From Zygnema cylindricum (lineage: Eukaryota > Streptophyta > Zygnematophyceae > Zygnematales > Zygnemataceae), in contig JBBHKE010000962.1 of the NCBI GenBank assembly GCA_037447655.1, positions 62,001 through 126,000 of the forward strand: a DNA stretch of 64,000 bases. The letters are read 5' to 3'. Made by a program: the position numbers and the translations under genes. This document shows, one piece after another, positions 42,101-53,479 of this stretch. How positions within the stretch are numbered: the first letter of the stretch is position 1; each line of letters begins with the position of its first letter. The notes under the pieces were generated by a model, which saw nothing but the letters and a program-made list of their open reading frames with translations, was not told where the DNA came from and ran no database searches.

Positions 42101-45100
42101 TCGAATTGAAGCGGAAGAGTTTTCTCTTGATTCTTCTGAACTTGTGGTGACAAGTACTCGTCAAGAGATAGATCAGCAGTGGGGTCTTTATGACGGCTTT
42201 GATGTCTCGCTTGAGAGGAAGTTACGGCTTCGGACAAGACGTGGCTTAAGCTGCCATGGTAGATTCATGCCTCGGATGGTGGTAAGGTTCCAGATCAAGC
42301 ATTTTCGAATATTTTTTGCACTGGAAAGTAGTAGTTGAATAATCTGTGTTTAAAACTTGCATCTCTACTCTTGAACAAATCAAAATGTCGGAGGTGAAAC
42401 TCTTGAAACTTTCGACCCAGTTAATTTTAGGCGAGACGTTTAAGTTAAAATTGAACCGTTCAACACTCTCCCACACCTTTTCCACTTTGTTCCTTTCACT
42501 GTTCCTTGTCCTTATCCTTTCCGATTCTTTCGTTTTATACAGGTTATTCCACCTGGGATGGACTTCAGCAATGTGGTTGCTGAAAGTAGTGATTTATCTG
42601 ACAGTGCAGATGCATTGGGTGAACCACCGGCTTCACCTAGGCCAGACCCTCCCATTTGGGCAGAGGTGAGCTGCCTCTGTTAAGACAATTGTGAAAATTA
42701 GATTTTCCAATGTAGTTTGTTTTTTCCTATCTTGCTGCGCATTTGCTTGTGAAACAAATTTTCAAGAAGTCCTTAGTCATCAATTTCATTTCATGTCAAG
42801 CAGGTGATGCGATTTTTGAGCAACCCTCGTAAGCCTATCATCTTGGCACTAGCCCGCCCAGATCCAAAAAAAAACTTGGTGACATTGGTGAAAGCCTATG
42901 GAGAAAACAAGGTTTTGCGGGATCTTGCGAATCTGGTGCGTTTCACCCTCATTTTCTCCCCGCTTTTCTCTTTCTGTTCAATGGTTTTGCTGATTAAAGA
43001 GAAGCTCTATTGTCTTTGCTGGTCTGATGTTTTTTATGGGTCATCGTTCTATTTCACAGGTTTTGATCATGGGCAATCGTGATGACATTGATGCAATGTC
43101 AAGCGGCAATGCGGAGATCTTAACAACTGTTCTGAAGCTCATTGATCGATATGACATGTATGGTCAAGTAGCTTATCCGAAGCACCACAAGCAAAGTGAC
43201 GTACCAGAGATTTACCGCCTTGCAGCGAAATCCAAGGTATTCAATAATCTTTGGGGCACAATTGTTGACTCCGCTTGTGTCTTTGCTTCATTCTTTATAT
43301 TGTGTTTTTTTCTTTTATGTTATTTAAAGACTCTTCGTTTTTTGTTGCAGGGTGTTTTTGTGAATCCTGCTCTTGTGGAACCATTTGGTTTAACTCTCAT
43401 TGAGGTAAGCTAAAGATTTATGTTGCAGTAACCTACTGTTGTCAAAGACTTCAAAGCAGCTTGCAGGTGACTATAGTTAGGCACGACAACGCAGAATAGC
43501 CACTGTCTTTTTGTTACCTTTAAGGGTTTTTCTTCACTTTAGCAATTCGAAGGTGCATGCTTGCAGTGTCTGCAAATCTTGGTAGCTCATTTTTGGTTCT
43601 CCATATGTTGCTTCAGCATTGGCTAGCGTTTTGGGACTGTTGAGGTGGTAACTTTCTGACTGTTCTGAGCTTGTGTGTTTTCTCATGAAATGCTGTTGAC
43701 TCCTCAGGCGGCTGCGCATGGCCTTCCAATGGTGGCCACTAAAAACGGAGGGCCGGTGGATATTCAAAGGGTGTGTATTCGTTACCTCTATTCGGCGTGA
43801 AATGCTACATGTATGAGCAGCTTTTGGAAGTTGGAGTAGTCAGTTGGTTGTCGTTGCTTCTTGGGAACTCGAATGTAGATGGTTGATTGCAGCTAGATGT
43901 AATGGGGAAGCGAAATTCAATTGGTGGAAACAGCTCTGTGTGATCAAAGTCTTGTGATGGTACATATTGCAGGCATTGGATAATGGAGTGCTTGTGGATC
44001 CACATGATCAAGACGGCATTGCAGAAGCATTGCTGAAGCTGATTGGTGACAGAGGAACTTGGGACATGTATCATAAGAATGGTTTGCGTAACATCCATTG
44101 TTACAGCTGGCCTGAGCATTGTCGGACATACTTATCGAAAGTGGCTATGTGCCGGCTGCGGCACCCAATTTGGCGAACGGACTCTTTAATCGATACTGGG
44201 GATGCAGAATCGCAAGGCGACTCCTTACGGGACATGAGAGATTTATCCCTGGCACTTTCTGTGGATGGGAAAGGTCTTGGTGGTGGCTCCCTCACAAGTG
44301 GTGCGGACTTGGAAAAGCTATTAGCAGAGCGTGAACAGGCTTCTCAACAGCCGCCTCTCTCCCGTAGAGCAGCAGGACAGAGAAGTACCGGATTGCAGCC
44401 AATGAAAGAGGATTCAGAAGCTGATGATTATTCGATGGTAAATGGAGGGTCACCTGGCAGTTTTCTCAGATATAGAAAGGGTCTTATTGTGGTAGCAATC
44501 GATAGTTACACTAGCTCAGGTGAAGCAGGACCTGGCTTTGCAACTGTATTGAAGCCTATTGCTGAAGCTGTGAGCTCTGAAAAGCTTGGCAAGCACATTG
44601 GGTTAGCTTTATCTACTGCTCTTTCAGCAAGCGAGGTGACAAAGCTGCTACATTCCGTTAACATCAGCCTTAAATGCTTTGATCTTGTCATTGCGGGAAG
44701 TGGAAGTGAGCTCTTTTACGTCAGCAATGGTTCTCTGGTGCCTGACACTGATTATGAAGGTCATATAGAATATCGATGGGGTGGTGATGGGCTACGGAGG
44801 TCTATGGCTCGGGTGATTGCTGCTGCTCGCAATTTGGGAGATTCTGGTAACTCCCAGCAGACTGGAATTGTGGAAGATTTCCAACGCAGTGGAGCTCGCC
44901 GCCTTGCATACAAAGTAGTTGACCCTAGTCAGGTAAAGCACATGTTACTGCATTCTCTGCCAAATGTTGTGAGTGACTTGAGTCTCTCTATCCATATTTT
45001 GGAGTGTATGCTGGCAATCATTTGCAGTCTCATGCTTTCAAACTGTTGATTAACAGCATATTGTATGTCTCAATCTTTTTTGTATAGGTTCCTGCTGCTC

Positions 45101-45778
45101 CGGAGCTGCGAAAGCGTCTGCGTATGCGAGGATTGCGCTGTCACGCTGTATACTGCCGCTCAGGAACTGCTTTGCAACTTCTTCCTGTTCATGCTTCACG
45201 AGCCCAAGCCCTCAGGTATGTGATGAAATTAGTAGATGTTCTTAGCCTGCAATCACTGATTTTAGCTGCAAATTAGGTGCCAGCCATCCATTCTGTAACA
45301 TTCCATACATAATGTGGATCTGAAATCACGTTCAGTTGTAGTTGTAGCACTCTTTACATATTTTCCTTCTGGGAGCTGCCTACATTATGTCGGTGCTTCA
45401 TACGAATGTTGCGAGAAGAAAATAGGGAAGTTCTGTAATGATTAGCTTTAGTCGATTCCACAGTTGGCGCCAATAACACCTGAATGATAATTGTGTATGT
45501 GATGCAGATACCTATTTGTGCGGTGGGGCATAGATGTGGCCACCATGTCCCTTATTGTGGGTCCTGCTGGAGATAGCGACTATTCTGAACTATTAGCAGG
45601 CACGCATCGTACTATAGTTATGGCTGTGGACGGATGTAAAGTCTCTGGACTGCCTGAAGAACTTATTGGGAATATTGAAAAAGAGGAAGCGCAATCTTTG
45701 CCAAACATACGGAGAATTGACAAGTCAAATGGTGTTGACGAGTTAATCGCTGCTTTGCTCGATGTCAAGCCGCAATAA
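39134..45778 (+). CDS. SPS: Sucrose-phosphate synthase (1052 aa, 14 exons)
   Basis: Exons: 39134-39313, 39588-39677, 39878-40101, 40442-40505, 40690-40782, 41682-42281, 42543-42665, 42804-42935, 43060-43236, 43351-43404, 43708-43770, 43973-44932, 45088-45215, 45508-45778. All introns are GT-AG and phases agree; 1052 residues is the usual length. The enzyme makes sucrose-6-phosphate from UDP-glucose and fructose-6-phosphate in the cytosol. Seen: N-terminus [16 protein letters not shown]; start of the sucrose-synthase-like domain [17 protein letters not shown] (about 160-180); HGHYADAGD and TGHSLGRNK (about 300-335); GT4 E-x7-E pair at E571 and E579 ([14 protein letters not shown]); C-terminal SPP-like domain (about 760-1050) lacking the phosphatase DxDGT motif. 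Ser407 in [14 protein letters not shown] keeps the osmotic-stress site; the Ser158- and Ser229-type sites of spinach are not visible. The gene looks intact. Confidence 0.96.
40105..40302. mobile_element. Tc1/mariner-like MITE in SPS intron 3, beside the splice donor
   Basis: 198 bp flanked by TA (40103-40104, 40303-40304). Ends CACAGTTAATCGCTATTAG and CTATTCACTGTG are inverted. The exon ends at 40101 and the donor GT is 40102-40103, so the element sits one base after the donor dinucleotide's TA and supplies intron positions +4 onward. Confidence 0.7.
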
Positions 45779-47247
45779 GTGTAAAATGAAGATATAGCCA
45801 TGTACACACTGGATCTTGTACACTACTACGTTTTTTTCTCCTTTTGCAATTCATGTTAAGTATCTCTTGATGTAATGATAGAAAGTCATGTCTGATAATA
45901 GGTGAACTGTCCTCATTATTCAGATCCAGGATATGTCTGAAGGAAGATCATATTTCTGGGAATTTTGCTCCTCTGGTCAAAGCGTACTGATTGTTCTTTA
46001 GTCAGAATATTGTTTGATGCCACTGGGAGAACTAAAAGCGATGAAAGTTGAAGGTGCATATTGTATTTCCAGATACTTGAACTTATTCGGGCTTTAATTG
46101 TTTTCGTTCTTCAATTATCAGTAATAGTGGGAACAGTTTCACGGTGATTTGGTGTAGCACCAATTAATGGTATGAAGTTCATATTTCATGTTTCATACAT
46201 GTCTTTGTGTCAAGCTTGGGTAAAGATACAACAAAGACATTATGACTTAAGTTTCTTCCCAGTCAATGGATTCTGTTTTTGATCTGTGTGTGCTGTGCTG
46301 TTTTAATAGTTAGGTCATATGTAGATGAAGGCAAGCTGTCATTTCTCCTTGTACAAGTTTATTGCAAACAACTTTGTAAACGTTAGGTAGTCAATGATGT
46401 TAATTAAAACTGCTTATGTGTCCTGACTGAGCAATGCCCTGTGCCCGATCACTGAGCGAGAGAAAGAGAGTGGGGGTGGAAGGGAGAGGGAGAAGGAGAG
46501 CAGCGTTTCAAAGAGGTGTGAACCTCTGTACGAATTGATCTCTGAAGAAAAAGAGAGGTTACCGGTAGGGGGAGTGAGAGTCACAAGTTGATGTTTAAAG
46601 AGCGGATCAAATAAATGTTGTTGTGTGATCAAGATTGGTAGCTTAATGTGTGTACTTCGAGTCGGAGGCGTGGAAAAGGATGCTTTACCATATAAAAAAG
46701 ACAAATGAGTGGAAAACATACACGGAAAAAGAAGACGAAAAGCGAGAGTTTGATCTCGGTGTTCAAAGTGATGTTTTCCATGATGGAAAAGTTCAAATAT
46801 TAGTAATCGAGTGACGTCACTTTTGGGAGGCAATTGCCTTGACTGAACGAAAATATACTGCGCTAGAAAAACGTCAACTGAAAGAGATAAAAGAGAACTA
46901 ATGACAAGTGTTCGACGATTAGGAAGGCGGGTAAAAAAAGTTGGAGGTAAAGAGAGGAAGATGCTTGCCGAATTGAACGGTATTGTCTCCGTCCAGGTGA
47001 TAGACATGGGAAGAGGAGGATTCAGTTGAGAGGGTGGACTGGGGGAGGATTGAACAAGCGAGGGCTGGTGGGACGGCGGAATCTGTACGAACAGACGGGG
47101 GGGGATAAATTGCTGGATTCGTGGTCTGCGATTTCAAGAAACCGGTATAGGGGAAAAATCCGGAGTAATTAGGTGGTTTGGGAGGGGAGTGAGGGCGAAA
47201 AAACGTGAGCCAAGTGGCGGCGCTTCATTAAATAGCAATTAGTAATG
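45779..47247. other. SPS 3' flank; no gene seen
   Basis: 45779 to about 46400 is probably 3' untranslated and downstream sequence of SPS (TTGATGTAATGA near 45868). 46430-47200 is purine-rich on the plus strand; the 197-residue minus-strand frame across it (46414-47007) is Ser/Leu/Pro-rich low complexity and is not called. Confidence 0.5.
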
Positions 47248-47249
47248 TA

Positions 47250-48546
47250 CTATCTGCGAATTGTAATTAGAGTAAATGACGCTAATTCGGTCGCCCTAAA
47301 TTTCGACTCTGTCACGTTAAATAGAGTAAATGATTCTAAATTTTTCATTATTCTATTTAAGGTACTTTTTGAATGAGCGTTAATAACTCTGATACAGTGC
47401 CGTTTTAAATAGTGTGGCATACGGTCGGTATCTGACCGTGCAAAATTGTAATTTATTAAGTAAAAAAGTACAAATAATGATTAAATACAGGCCGTTATCA
47501 TGTAACTGCGTTTTAACAAACCGCATAGTGCAAACGAATTTATTAAGTAAAAAAGTACAAATAATGATTAAATACAGGCCGTTATCATGTAACTGCGTTT
47601 TAACAAACCGCATAGTGCAAACGTCATAGTGACGATAAGCTGTAAGTTTTGTCAGATTCTGTACGAATACCTAATTTACAGTAGAGATATTCAGCGCGTC
47701 AAATAAGAATACTTAAATAAATTAGGGTGGCGTTCCATCAGGAAATTCTGTAATCGTACGGCGAGCATTACAGGATGCTACATTTTGAACGAAGTTCTAT
47801 TGCGCAGTCTGTAATCCACGTGCTCAAAATTGGTACCACGTAAGATAAGATCGTATATTGAAAATCGTCAAATATTTTTCTCACCGACCAACTTCAAATT
47901 GAAATCTTCATTTGCGTACCATGTACGTATGGACCAGACATCGTACAACATGATTTTTGTACTCTTTGCAGACGCCTTGTCAGATACCAGCTCAATTCTT
48001 TTAGGATTTTTGACTTTCTATGTTTTTCGCGTGACGAATGAGCGCTGCCACAAATAGTGTGACGAGTTCGCGGTAACAAAAATAGCATGACGAAAGTTCG
48101 TTACGAGATTACTTTTGTGATTTCGGTTAGGATTTCTGAATGGATGTATCATGTGCGATTTCTTTCGATTTCTGTTGGTTGCCGTGTTGACACGTATGTA
48201 CATTATCCAACGTGTCGCGGCTACATCACCATTTACAGAAACTTTCGAAGCGAATGCTGCGCGAAAACAAATCCAACGGTCATTGTTAACTCCCAGACTT
48301 TTGGAGAATATTGGCAAGATTCTCTGTAATGTTGTTCGCGAATAAAAACAAAATAAGCGGTACAAACTGGTACGGATAGGCGCTGATTTCTGTAAACTAC
48401 CCCACTTTTCGTCTGATGGAACCCCACCCTTAGAGTAAATTCCTTTTTGAAAAAGTTTTATCACACAAATTAGAGTTCAAAACTCTAATTATTATTTTCT
48501 CTTTTTTTTCTCTAATTTTTTTTTACTCTAATTACGATTCACGGTG
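47250..48546. mobile_element. Tc1/mariner-like element, inverted partner, with nested Harbinger-like element
   Basis: Starts CTATCTGCGAATTGTAATTAG after TA (47248-47249) and ends CTAATTACGATTCACGGTG before TA (48547-48548). Without its nested insert it is an inverted copy of 48561-49061. It carries an 87-bp tandem duplication (47450-47536 and 47537-47623). Confidence 0.75.
47725..48429. mobile_element. PIF/Harbinger-like element (705 bp), TSD TTA
   Basis: Ends GGGTGGCGTTCCATCAG and CTGATGGAACCCCACCC with TTA on both sides (47722-47724, 48430-48432). The uninterrupted site (AAATTAGAGTAAA) is preserved in the inverted neighbour at 48670-48690, which proves the insertion and the 3-bp duplication. 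Confidence 0.88.
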
Positions 48547-48560
48547 TACGGTGTACAGTA

Positions 48561-49061
48561 CACCACGAATCGTAATCAGGGTAAAGAAAAAATTAGAGTA
48601 AAAAAAGAGAAAAAAATAATAAAAGTTTTGAACTCTAATTTGTGTGATAAAACTTTTTCAAAAAGGAATTTACTCTAATTTATTTAAGTATTCTACTTTG
48701 ACGCGCTGAATATCTCTACTGTAAATTAGGTATTCCTACAGAATCTGACAAAACTTACAGCTTATCGTCACTATGACGTTTGCACTACGCGATTTGTTAA
48801 AACGCAGCTACATGATAACGGCCTGTATTTAATCATTATTTGTACTTTTTCACTTAATAAATTACAATTTTGCACGGTCAGATACCGACCGTATGCCACA
48901 CTATTTAAAACGGCACTGTATCAGAGTTATTAACGCTCATTCAAAAAGTACCTTAAATAGAATAATGAAAAATTTAGAATCATTTACTCTATTTAACGTG
49001 ACAGAGTCGAAATTTAGGGCGACCGAATTAGCGTTATCTACTCTAATTACGATTCGCGGTG
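48561..49061. mobile_element. Tc1/mariner-like element (501 bp), TSD TA
   Basis: TA-flanked (48559-48560, 49062-49063); ends CACCACGAATCGTAATCAG and CTAATTACGATTCGCGGTG. It lies head to head with the copy at 47250-48546, separated by 14 bp. No coding capacity is recognised. Confidence 0.82.
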
Positions 49062-49126
49062 TACTGTACTGTATTGACGACGTGTGCTAAACTGGTAATG
49101 ATAGTCATTCTTTTTTGTCTAGAAAA

Positions 49127-49448
49127 CGCAATGCGACTTCAAGAATCCTCGAAAATGCGCAAACGCCCGATTTGTGTTCTATGTGGTGGGAATCCTAGAG
49201 TCAGTTTCCACTCCCAAAAACACGGAGGTGGGCGACCTCGGGTTTGTGTCAAGTATGTACCTGAAATAGAGTGTAACTTTGAAGTGTTATTCACTAATTT
49301 GGAGGATAGAGAGATCGGATATAGTAACTGTTTTTGCCAAAAACTACAACGGATAGGCTACCACACTGCAGCATATAACGTGCCATTTCAAATAGAAGTC
49401 AAGTGTAACGCTCCGCCATGTCGTTTTGCTAACATACAAACTACTTGA
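49127..49448 (+). CDS. Cys-rich orphan open frame (hypothetical)
   Basis: The frame is open from 49059; the region from about 49127 to the TGA at 49446 has balanced composition, unlike its AT-rich surroundings, and about ten Cys in pairs (ICVLCGG, RVCVKYVP, CFCQKL, CNAPPC). The spacing suggests a possible metal-binding fold, but I recognise no family. A polypyrimidine-AG just before 49123 could be a splice acceptor. It sits between two mariner-like ends (49061 and about 49485), so it may be a captured gene fragment inside a larger element. Function unknown; coding status uncertain. Confidence 0.35.
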
Positions 49449-49484
49449 GGACAAAAAGTCAAAAAGTTGTTAGAGATTTACAGT

Positions 49485-49573
49485 ACACTGCGATATCCGA
49501 TAAGTGTGTACGAAAAATGATGTTTTAAGTGGCGGAAAAAATATTAACACTAATAGCGATTGGCGGTGTACTG
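49485..49573. mobile_element. Tc1/mariner-like MITE remnant (right part)
   Basis: CGATAAGTGTGTACG...TGTTTTAAGTGG...CACTAATAGCGATTGGCGGTG before TA matches the right half of the 217-bp family. The left half is lost. Confidence 0.6.
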
Positions 49574-49918
49574 TACTGTACTCTCCACCATTGTCCGTAC
49601 GTAATATTTTTGATTTTACATTAAAAAAAGTTCAGCCGCATTTGGAATTGGTTTGAAAGGCACGACTTTCAGATTTTGTGGTAATGGAATACACAAGACA
49701 AAAAACCTGTTAGCGTGGACCAAAAAAGTCAAAATAGACGCGTGGTCGGTAGTGCGTATTGAATGCAGCGCCACGATGCACAAGCGACAAATAAGTTTTG
49801 GCAAGCGTGTAACCATGGGAAAACGTTTTGCTATCAATGCATCTCAAATATAAAGGCTGGATTTTATAGCCTATCCTGATATAAGTTAACGCATGTGGTC
49901 TAAACAGTCGAAATGTAA

Positions 49919-50682
49919 GGGTGCGTCTCTGTGTGCCTAAGTAAGGGTTTTTTTCTGTCGTTTTCCTGTAAAACTTAGAGCCGTACCGCGTAAGTTTCAA
50001 CCGTACAATAAAATAGAAAAAAAGAGAAGTACATTTTGCGTCATCATCGAATTTAAAATGTACTACATCTTGTCGTCTTGTGTTCTTCGACCCACTTCGA
50101 CGACAAAAAACGTCATCTTCAACCTTATCTTTAAAATATAGGGCCGATGTGTTTTAAAATTAGGGATTTTCTATAAACAAATAGGAACAAGTATTCGCAC
50201 GTGTAATGTTTTGTTCAAAAAATTCAAACGATTTCAGGCGACGTGGAAGTGTAGACGATTCGCTATGTTTTGTCCGTTTTTGTTTAATACGACAAAGAGA
50301 AGTACACAGTTTTTTTTGTTTTGTCCGTTTCCATCCGGTACGGGATTTTTTTTTTGCAGGGGTCTCAAGGTTCCGATGCCATTTCACGTCGAGCCAACAA
50401 TAGACGCAAAGTCAAAACGCATCTTCTTCAACGGTGAAACGGCACAGGCTGGAGGGCGGTAGGTCTACAATGTCACCAAAAGTCACGCGACGTCACAAGC
50501 AGTTACGAAAAATAACGTGCGACGTTGACAGCCGTCACGGGCATTGTCGACGTATACAATCGTCACGCCCTAAGTGACAATTTCGTTTGGTACACATAGG
50601 GACACCCGAAATCCGGGTCCGCCGGATCTGCGCTAAAAAACAAAAAAAAATCTCTAAGTTTGAAGTACATAGAGACGCACCC
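49919..50682. mobile_element. PIF/Harbinger-like element (764 bp), TSD TAA
   Basis: Ends GGGTGCGTCTCTGTGTG and TACATAGAGACGCACCC; TAA on both sides (49916-49918, 50683-50685). Short forward and reverse frames inside show no known motif. Confidence 0.75.
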
Positions 50683-50788
50683 TAAGTGACGCACGCTAAG
50701 GTGTCAAGATTGTAAAGTTTGACTTCAAAACTTTGGTTGACTAAAATATTTGAGATAGTACATCGTACTTTGAACGACGCCTAACTAA

Positions 50789-51152
50789 GGGTAACTCCCC
50801 ATGTAATCGGTACTTTGATAAAGTATTTTGGACTGTAGTAAGGATTCTCCGTACTACTTTGAAGAGCGTCCCTGTGTGCGAAAATGAAATTTTTGTGCGA
50901 CAGCGAAAGGTATTTTAGGGTATCAACACGTCGACAATGTGGCGTACGGACTTTACGATGTCATAAAAATTGTCCAGCGTGCGGAGAAACGCCTCAAATT
51001 GAAGCCGAGTGGAAGTTTCGCCTCATTCTGTGTACCACTTCATCTGTCACAATTCTTCGTACACGTCTACGTAAGTCACTTTTATAAGTGACAAGTTATT
51101 TGCTTTTACATCCGATACGAAGAATCTTCGCAAAAAAACAAAGTAGCAAGAC
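50789..51152. mobile_element. Harbinger-like fragment with repeat shared with 17725-17935
   Basis: Begins GGGTAACTCCCCATGTAATC after TAA. At 50884-51087 it holds the stretch shared with the element at 17226. In both copies a frame of about 65 residues with C-x14-C-x2-C spacing stays open, which may be chance. Confidence 0.5.
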
Positions 51153-51155
51153 TAA

Positions 51156-52078
51156 GGGTACTTCCCCATGTAATCGGTACGTTGATAAAGTATTTTGGAC
51201 TGTAGTAAGGATTCTCAGTACTACTTTGAAGAGCGTCCCTATGTGCGAAAATCAAATCTGAACTTTAGAATGTGACGGTTGTAGACGTAGGTACAACTTG
51301 TGACTATTGAAGGCGACTACGAAACTTCCGACGATTAGTGACGCCAACAAAAACAGCGACAATCGTATATGTTTAGGGTTTGGTGATATTGTGACGTCAC
51401 GCTCACCCGTGACAACGTCGACGTCACTAATTCAATAACTTTCTGCCATGGTTTTCCGATTTCGTTTTTTCTACTTTTCTCGCTCGACTTGCCATTAAAA
51501 AAAAACCTAAAAATTGTCAAAAATAATATTTTTAAAATATCTTTCATTTTATACCAATATTGTCGTGTCTCATTCTACATAGCGTGAGATAAAAGCGATA
51601 GTGTGCGAGGGAGTGGGGAGAGGCGACGACGGCGCAAAATTTTGCAAAGGACCCCATGAATGAAAGTGGAGGTCCGAGACCCCTGCAGATTTTTTCCCGT
51701 ACATGCGCGTGACAGGCACGGAGAAAAATAGCGAGGACTCTCCCTCGTCCTAAAATTTTAACATTCTTGTGGCGCGTGCGTGGGTCATTTTTCATTCGCT
51801 GTTTGGGCGGTACTTGAACTAAAATCACCTCCTCGAGGTGATTTTGGTTTAAGTTTTTTTTTGGGCTGGATTCTCTTGCCCGGGGGTCGAAAAGGGGAAG
51901 ACGCCAAAATGGATTCACATGACGACAAACACGCCGTACATCCAAAGTATGAATTGACGTATACTTTAATTTGGTAAACATAATTTTCTCGTACGGTTAA
52001 AGTTTTTTTCAAAGTTCCCTGAATTTTAGGGCAAAAAGACAGAGAAAAGTAGATACTTTAATACATGGGGACGTACCC
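51156..52078. mobile_element. PIF/Harbinger-like element (923 bp), TSD TAA, left arm of palindrome
   Basis: Ends GGGTACTTCCCCATGTAAT and TACATGGGGACGTACCC; TAA on both sides (51153-51155, 52079-52081). Contains the palindrome AATCACCTCCTCGAGGTGATT (51823-51843). The 145-residue minus-strand frame at 51544-51981 overlaps it and shows no known motif. Confidence 0.78.
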
Positions 52079-52116
52079 TAATTTACTACACCGTGAATCT
52101 CCATAAGTATTAATAA

Positions 52117-53050
52117 GGGTACGTCCCCATGTGTTAAAGTATCGACTTTATTCTGTCGTTTTCACCAAGAACGCAATTTCGTACGAGAAAACCTTTAGCC
52201 GTACAGAAAAATCAATTCCTCAAAAGTGCAGCAAACGTCAAGTCTATACTTTGAATGTACTTAAAGTTTGTCGTCATGTTAACGAAATTTGGCGTTTTCT
52301 TTTTTTAGACCCCCGGGCAAGAGAATCCAGCCAGTCAAATAACTTCATCAAAAATCACCTCGCAAGGTGATTTCAGGGAAGTACCGCCCAAACAACAAAT
52401 GAAAAACGGCCCACACCCGCGCCACACGAGTGGTAAAATTTAAGGACGAGGGAGAGCACTCATTATTTGTCTCCCTGCCCGTCACGTGCATGTTCGGAAA
52501 ATACAAGCATGTACGAAAAAAAATCTACAGGGGTTCTCGGACCTCCACTTTCATTCATGGGTCATGCAGAATTTTGTGCCGTCGTCGCCTCTCCCCTCTT
52601 CCTGTCACACTATCGCTTTTATCTCTCACTTTTTAGAATGAGGCACGACAATACTGGTATTATATGAAAGATATTTAAAAAATAATTATTTTGACTGCCT
52701 TCTATGTATATATTAATGGCAAGTCGGTGAGAAAAATTGAAAAAACGAAATCGGATAGCTATGGTAGAAAGTTCTTGAATTTTATGACGTCGACATTATC
52801 ACAAGTTAGTATGGCGTCACAATGTGACAAAACCCTAAACATCTGCCATGTCAAAAAATTATAAAAATCTAGAAGTATACAACCGTCGTTGATTTTGTTG
52901 GCGTCACAGATTGTCGGAAGTTTCGTAGTCGTCTTCAACCGTCATAAAGCTATACCCACGTCTACAACTGTCACATTTCAAAGTAGTACGAAACACTTCA
53001 CTACAGTCCAAAAAGCTTTTTCAAAGTATCGCTTACATGGGGACGTACTT
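52117..53050. mobile_element. PIF/Harbinger-like element (934 bp), inverted copy, TSD TAA
   Basis: Reverse-oriented copy of 51156-52078, 38 bp away; starts GGGTACGTCCCCATGTG and ends ATGGGGACGTACTT, where the last two C have become T; TAA at 52114-52116 and 53051-53053. The intervening bases hold a mariner-like end (TACACCGTGAATCTC). Confidence 0.76.
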
Positions 53051-53053
53051 TAA

Positions 53054-53400
53054 CACTAATTCGGCGCCCCCAACTTTTGACTCTCGAACCTAAAATAGAA
53101 TAAACAATTTTGTTTTCCCGTACGTTAATATCATGGTTGTTCAATTCATACGGATTCTGACTATTTTCCTATTTTTATGTAGTATTCGTTATTTTAATAC
53201 TTTAGTAAATTTTGTTTAGTTTTCGCTGTACAGAAAACTGTACGTAATTTTTCAAAAAAAGACATTGCATCATTTGCGCGAGGGAAGTTTGAATTTCTTT
53301 AGGGCTGTCCTCCTCTACAAGGAAGCCGCCATTGAAGATACAATAGAAGAGGCCACTGAAGCTGCCATTGAAGGCGCTTTTTAAGCATTTAAGAACCTCG
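53054..53400. other. No gene recognised
   Basis: AT-rich spacer with GTAC words before the hAT transposase remnant. Confidence 0.4.
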
Positions 53401-53479
53401 CCATAAGGATCCATGTCGAGAACTGGAGGAATAGAGTGGGAGCACATTAAGGCTCCGAACGGTGGGCTACTTAGAAACA

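Noticed and set aside
43967-45049. 360-residue frame as a separate gene
   Set aside because: It is exon 12 of SPS plus flanking intron; exon borders at 43973 and 44932 fit the protein and splice rules.
46414-47007. 197-residue minus-strand frame after SPS
   Set aside because: Composition-driven frame over purine-rich sequence; no domain and no splice or promoter context.
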